In this document: piece after piece, positions 59,501-64,000 of the stretch
Layout of the letters: every line of letters begins with the position of its first letter
Numbering within the stretch: the first letter of the stretch is position 1
Assembly (NCBI GenBank): GCA_001839685.1
Contig: MLAK01000239.1
Coordinates: 63,233 to 127,232 of the forward strand
Source: Tritrichomonas foetus
Lineage: Eukaryota > Parabasalia > Tritrichomonadida > Tritrichomonadidae
Direction: 5' to 3'
DNA length: 64,000 bases
Notes under the pieces: generated by a model
The model's input: only the letters and a program-made list of their open reading frames with translations
Databases searched by the model: none
What the model was told of the DNA's origin: nothing
Made by a program: the position numbers and the translations under genes

Positions 59501-62500
59501 AATTGAATTAACAGCAACTGAAAGTGCAGCATATATGGCATTTGAAAATTGCGAAATATTGTTACCCAAATATACAAAAGAGTTATCCAATTTTGAAATG
59601 TACAAGTCATCTATCGAATGTTCATCTTCGTCTAAATATGATAAAGTTTCCTTTAAAGGCCTATCATATTGGCAAGAAGCAGATATTAAACTTTTTGCTA
59701 ATATAGCACCATCTGTTATTTCAATGAATGGAAGGCAAAACAATAAAATTTATAAGACAGCCACAGTTGAGATACCAGCTGGATTATCAACGATGTATTT
59801 CACAGCAAATATGATTACTATTACATGCTCATCTACCTTTTCACTGACTGAATATGAATTAATAGACAATTCTAATATTATTTTAGAAATCAATGATGAA
59901 GGAAGATTAATTTCAATGAAAAGTGATATCTCGAATTTGAGTATTATTAATATGGTTAATATTTTGGTGACAGAAAATACTTCTTCTCCCATCAATGAAG
60001 GAAGGACTACTTTTATTTTTGATAGGTGTTGGACCATGTGCCCTATTATTGGATGGTTGAGGTTAGATTCAATTCCTATGCGTAAATTTCCAATCGTTTT
60101 CGACTATTACGAAACTAATGACAATATTGCTGTACCTGATTATTGGACCGAAAATTTAGTAAGTACTAATAATATTATATTTATGAACTCAGATGATTAT
60201 GATACTAGATACATATCAACAGTTTATTTTTCAGATATAGACCTTTTAGGAAGGTATGTTTCTCTTCAAGATTATAGCTATCACATATTTATTGGTGGCT
60301 ATACTGATAATGAATCAGTATTATTGGATTATGCTAGCTATAAATTTGATCGATGTATTTTTTATTCGGCCAAAATGGAAAAGCAAAAAGTGATTATAAC
60401 TTTCCAAAACGATGATCTCACAGAGTTTTTCCACTTAGGATTAAATGGTTTAGATATTAATATTAATAACACAAAATGGACACATTTTCAAACATGTGAT
60501 ATTCATGGATGTCAATTTTCTCTCATATCTGATATAAATATTGAATCAAGTAATCAATTGTTAATAGTTCATAATTTCCAAGGCATGATATTACAAGAAA
60601 ATATAATTATGAATTATTCTAAATGGATATTTTTCAATGGTTTCCCAGAAATGGTCCTCTCTGCGAATATTATTGGAGAAAATGGCTACATAGGATTTCA
60701 AACATATTTCCAAAGAATTTACATTGGAAACAATGAAATTGAACCTCTTTATGAAGTATATTCTGATAGTTATGATATACCCGATACAATAAATTTTGAT
60801 ATATCGAAGCATAAAGGAAAATTGTTGTTCATTTGTGAAAAAAATTTGTTGAAACTGGAACTCAAATACTCTATTAGCAATGATAGAGCAATTCTATCTC
60901 ATCTTGCTTTCTCTGGCCCAAATATTGATTTTGGCGAGTCATGGCAAGAAAATTATCACATTGAAGATAATAATGAACAAAAAATCGAAATATTGAATTA
61001 TTATTCAGGATCTAAAACAACTGTTACCTATCCTTCATATTTAAATATCGATTCCTTGGCTATATTTGACAAATCAATTATCAAACAAATGCGTGAATCA
61101 GAAATGATCTGCCTATCACCAAATGAAAATGTTGAAATCAGTCAGAATTGCCGTTACATTTATCATAATGTCAATGATTTCATAGATAATCATATTTTAA
61201 ATTCACACTCGTTTTCTGTTTTCTGCTATGGATTTGATCAAAAAACATCATTACATTTTGATGTGAATGAGTATGTAACACCTAAACAAGAGTTCATTTT
61301 TCAACCAGGCAAAAATCAAAAAACACAATTTATAGATTTTATACAAGGTAGTCATTACAGATTTAATTCAATGAATATTCGAGCATCAGAATCAATATAT
61401 AATGACTGTGAATTTTATGATTGTTTTATCGACTATTGGAGGAATCCTGATTTGGAACAATTTTATAATTGTATTTTTGGCGAAAATTGCCAGATGTATC
61501 CATCTACTATTGAAAATAAATTTAATATAAATAATAATACAATTTTAGGGAATATTACCATTGAATTATCAGAACTAATCACCTTTTATCATGATAAAAT
61601 TTATTTCGATATCTGGTGTTCAAGGTTTATTTCTTGTGACTTTAAGTGTAAATTAATTTTTGATTATTCTGGTCATAGTAGAGTAATAATTATGAGAGAT
61701 GATTCGTTCGGCGAAAATGACTTAAATAATCAAAAAATTACATTGGCGTGCAAGAACTATGGCTCCAGTTATATTAATTTTTCATTTGATGAATGGCTTG
61801 GATATGATTTCTCTGCTCATAAACTCAATTTCCTCTTAAACAATGCACAAACAAGAATCATAAAAACTTATACTACTAGAACTGATCCTTGGAAAATTGA
61901 TAACGCTTCAACAAATTATGGTATTTGGAATCTGCATGAAGGATGGAATATCTATTTCTTTAATGAATCATCCCAAAGCATAAATACTTATGATTATTCT
62001 GAGCTAATGATTAGTATCAAATACATTGAAAACGCAATTTGGACTGACAGACCAGTTAATTTATATTTACATTATGCTGGAACTTTTGATTCAGAGCTGA
62101 TCGTTGGGTATCCCAACGTAACTATACAAAGTAGTTATACTATCTTCATAAATTTAGCACAAAACATCAGTTTAGTTTTGAATACAACTATAGATGCATT
62201 TAATGGATCAGGAAGATACAATTTTGAATCATTTAAAATTTATTGGAATTTCGTTTCAGTAAACAGATATTCTCACTGTGAAGATCAAATTACCTTGGAT
62301 ATTGGTGATCGTCCTTTATTACTATCAAATGCAGTAAGTTTTTATGATATAAATATGGCGATTGAAGGTGAAGATAATTTACGTCACGTTATTCAACAAA
62401 ACACTACATTTAATCAAGCGTTTTTAGAATATACAATGAAGAAGATTCCATCATCTATCACATTTAAACAAAATTCGATTGTTCTTAGTGGCTATTCAAA

Positions 62501-63068
62501 GATCTTGGATGATTCATCAGAAAGTTTGGAAATTCCATTAAAGCTATTTCCTTATTCAACTTCAAGTGCTAATTTAGTAATTCCTGCAAATGCCAATATT
62601 CAATTTATTAAAGATGAAACTGTAGAAACAAACAGTGATTTTAGATGGTGCAAATTTGAATTAGTAGATCCTGAAAGCACAGTTCTCAAATTCGGCGATG
62701 AATGGAATGGCTACGAAAACAGTCCAATTCAAATTGTAGTAAACTGTAGTAAAGACTATAAGCTTAATATTGAAGGAAATAAAAATTTAATTGATGCACA
62801 TTGTAAGCCAGATGACGTCACTGGAAAACCTGAAGGAACATTTAAACCAGGAGCACTCAAGAATAGTGGAAATACAGGAATGATAGTTGGTGTTACAGTT
62901 GGATGTATTGTTGTTGTTGCAGTGGTTGTTGGTGTGCTTGTGTTTTTCTTTGTAATAAAGAAACCAAAAGAAAATTCATCGAGTCTATCAGAAAGTGAAA
63001 TTAATGAAACCAAAAATACCACAAATGAAAAAATTGCTTCTTCAAGCGAATCTTCATCTGACGTTTAA
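56584..63068 (+). CDS. Giant type I membrane (surface) protein, frame broken near N-terminus
   Basis: Two frames together cover about 2150 residues. The first (56584-56841, 85 codons) starts with a signal peptide (MFLLLLQLTNSYA, then mature CLVYPES) and ends at TAA. The second (open to 63068) continues with no start codon of its own; both would join at the A run near 56832-56835, one base apart. The body is Asn/Tyr/Ser/Ile-rich with alternating strands, many N-glycosylation sites and few cysteines, as in a beta-solenoid ectodomain. A C-terminal membrane span (MIVGVTVGCIVVVAVVVGVLVFFFVI) and a short Ser/Lys tail follow. Probably an adhesin-like coat protein; family not recognised. Stop is TAAA. 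Confidence 0.75.
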
Positions 63069-63319
63069 AATATAATGATTATTCGCAAATAAAGAAAATC
63101 AAATTGATAAAATCTTTTTTTCAATTTCTTTTTTGTAAGCATCACTGTAGCGAACTTGATCAGAGGTAGCTAGGGCTAATTTGCTAACTTTAACAGTATT
63201 GCCTATTCTTTTCGATATTAAAAGAGGAAGAAAAGATTTCTTGTTAGGTGTAAAATGATTTTTCTATGTATAAATGGTCTATGACATTTTATGTGAAATT
63301 TTGATGGTGATTCGTCTCT
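63069..63319. other. intergenic
   Basis: AT-rich spacer between the surface-protein gene and uS3, nothing recognised. Confidence 0.4.
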
Positions 63320-63360
63320 GAAAAAGTGACTCCATGGACGGTCTTGCCTTTTTCGCATGA
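63320..63360 (+). promoter_or_regulatory. uS3 promoter motif and upstream ORF
   Basis: GAAAAAGTG at 63320-63328, then ATG at 63334 opens an 8-codon upstream ORF (MDGLAFFA) whose TGA (63358-63360) overlaps the uS3 ATG (ATGA). If the transcript starts before 63334 this would suit termination-reinitiation; if it starts after, the uORF is not transcribed. Confidence 0.45.
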
Positions 63361-64000
63361 AAGCTCAACGCTGCACAAAAGTCCGCCGCATTATCGAAAC
63401 CGGATTGTTCTATGCCGAACTTAACGAACTCCTCACACGTGAACTTGCTGCCGATGGCTATGGTGGTTGCGAAGTCCGTACAACACCATCCCGTACAGAA
63501 ATCATCATCAAGGCCTCAAACACAAACCTTTTCGTNGAAAAGAACGGCCGCCGCCTTCAAGAAATCCGCCTTATGGTCATGAAGAGATGGCACATCCGCG
63601 ATGAACAACTCGAAATCTTCATCGACAGAATCCAACGCCGCGGTCTCTCAGCCTTGAATCAACTCGAATCACTCCGTTACAAACTCGTCAACCGTATTCC
63701 AGCTCGTCGTGCCGCCTACTCCATCATCCGCTTCGTTATGGATGCTGGCGCCCGCGGTTGCGAAGTCGTCATTTCCGGTAAGATGAGGTCTGCTCGTGCC
63801 CAAGCCATGAAGTTCCGCGAAGGTTACATGGTCAAGAGTGGAGATCCATCAGCCAAATATGTNTCCAAGGCAGTTGGTCACATCCCAATGAAGCAAGCCG
63901 TCGTAGGTATCCGCGTACTCATCATGCTCGCCCAAGACCCACACGGCGTCAACGGACCACGCGAACCACAACCAGACGTTATCAAGGTCAACGAAGCCAA
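63357..64000 (+). CDS. RPS3: Small-subunit ribosomal protein uS3, 3' cut by window edge
   Basis: Open from the ATG at 63357 to the window end, at least 214 codons. Family features: [28 protein letters not shown] (N-terminal uS3), [11 protein letters not shown] with the [13 protein letters not shown]-domain (GxxG-like loop), [49 protein letters not shown], then SGDP...[13 protein letters not shown]. The strongly GC-biased codons match the other ribosomal gene here. Two N (63536, 63863) fall in the third base of Val codons and so are silent, which suggests merged near-identical gene copies. Confidence 0.96.
   Translation, partial: MKAQRCTKVRRIIETGLFYAELNELLTRELAADGYGGCEVRTTPSRTEIIIKASNTNLFXEKNGRRLQEIRLMVMKRWHIRDEQLEIFIDRIQRRGLSALNQLESLRYKLVNRIPARRAAYSIIRFVMDAGARGCEVVISGKMRSARAQAMKFREGYMVKSGDPSAKYXSKAVGHIPMKQAVVGIRVLIMLAQDPHGVNGPREPQPDVIKVNEA

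Overview
This window looks like nuclear DNA from a parabasalid flagellate, a trichomonad. Tritrichomonas or a close relative fits best, but that assignment is inference. What I see: eukaryote-only genes (formin, Rab GTPases, histone H3, P4-ATPase, ISY1, R2R3 Myb, eL6, uS3), all in single uninterrupted frames with no recognisable intron. TAA, TAG and TGA all act as stops. Intergenic DNA is very AT-rich, and several ATGs are closely preceded by TCATTT-type sequences like the trichomonad initiator (Inr). About ten genes have a TAA stop followed by A, matching the UAAA poly(A) signal described in Trichomonas. Kinases and small GTPases are frequent, gene relics are common, and there is an intact pogo-type transposon.

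Layout. 0-5 kb: the 3' part of a SPAK/OSR1-like pseudokinase, ribosomal protein eL6, a ubiquitin-like-domain protein and a TMEM18-like fragment. 5-14 kb: a cyclin, a P4-ATPase lipid flippase, a Sua5-type tRNA threonylcarbamoylation enzyme, an 18-bp minisatellite split by an assembly gap with a duplicated flank, and a UBC12-like E2. 14-23 kb: a Diaphanous-type formin, a Rab-like GTPase and two diverged tandem paralogues of an unrecognised family. 23-31 kb: a PLP aminotransferase, a broken kinase, a nucleoplasmin-like protein, a WW-MyTH4-RhoGAP protein and a long protein of degenerate EF-hands. 31-36 kb: a 1.38-kb segment bounded by perfect 38-bp inverted repeats, another kinase relic, a TKL-like kinase with a Sel1-like tail, and a Rab. 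36-45 kb: a membrane-anchored helical protein, a purine nucleoside phosphorylase fused to two decayed copies of itself, and a karyopherin-like protein. 45-47 kb: a complete DDD transposon with 335-bp terminal repeats. 47-56 kb: a gene relic, an LRR protein, ISY1, histone H3, an unusual 222-bp tandem repeat with an open 74-codon unit, a Myb factor and another relic. 56-64 kb: a roughly 2150-residue type I surface protein whose frame is broken near the N-terminus, then the 5' part of uS3.

The genes do not form one pathway. They are mostly independent housekeeping, cytoskeletal (formin, RhoGAP, Rabs) and regulatory genes on both strands, separated by 0.2-2 kb of AT-rich DNA. A GAAAAAGTG motif, in either orientation, recurs upstream of unrelated genes and may be a shared promoter element.

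The best candidates for something undescribed are the 222-bp coding-like repeat family with its diverged relatives at 1.3 and 51.2 kb, the triple PNP fusion, the 1.38-kb inverted-repeat segment and the OSR1-like pseudokinase. I saw no tRNA, rRNA or CRISPR array.
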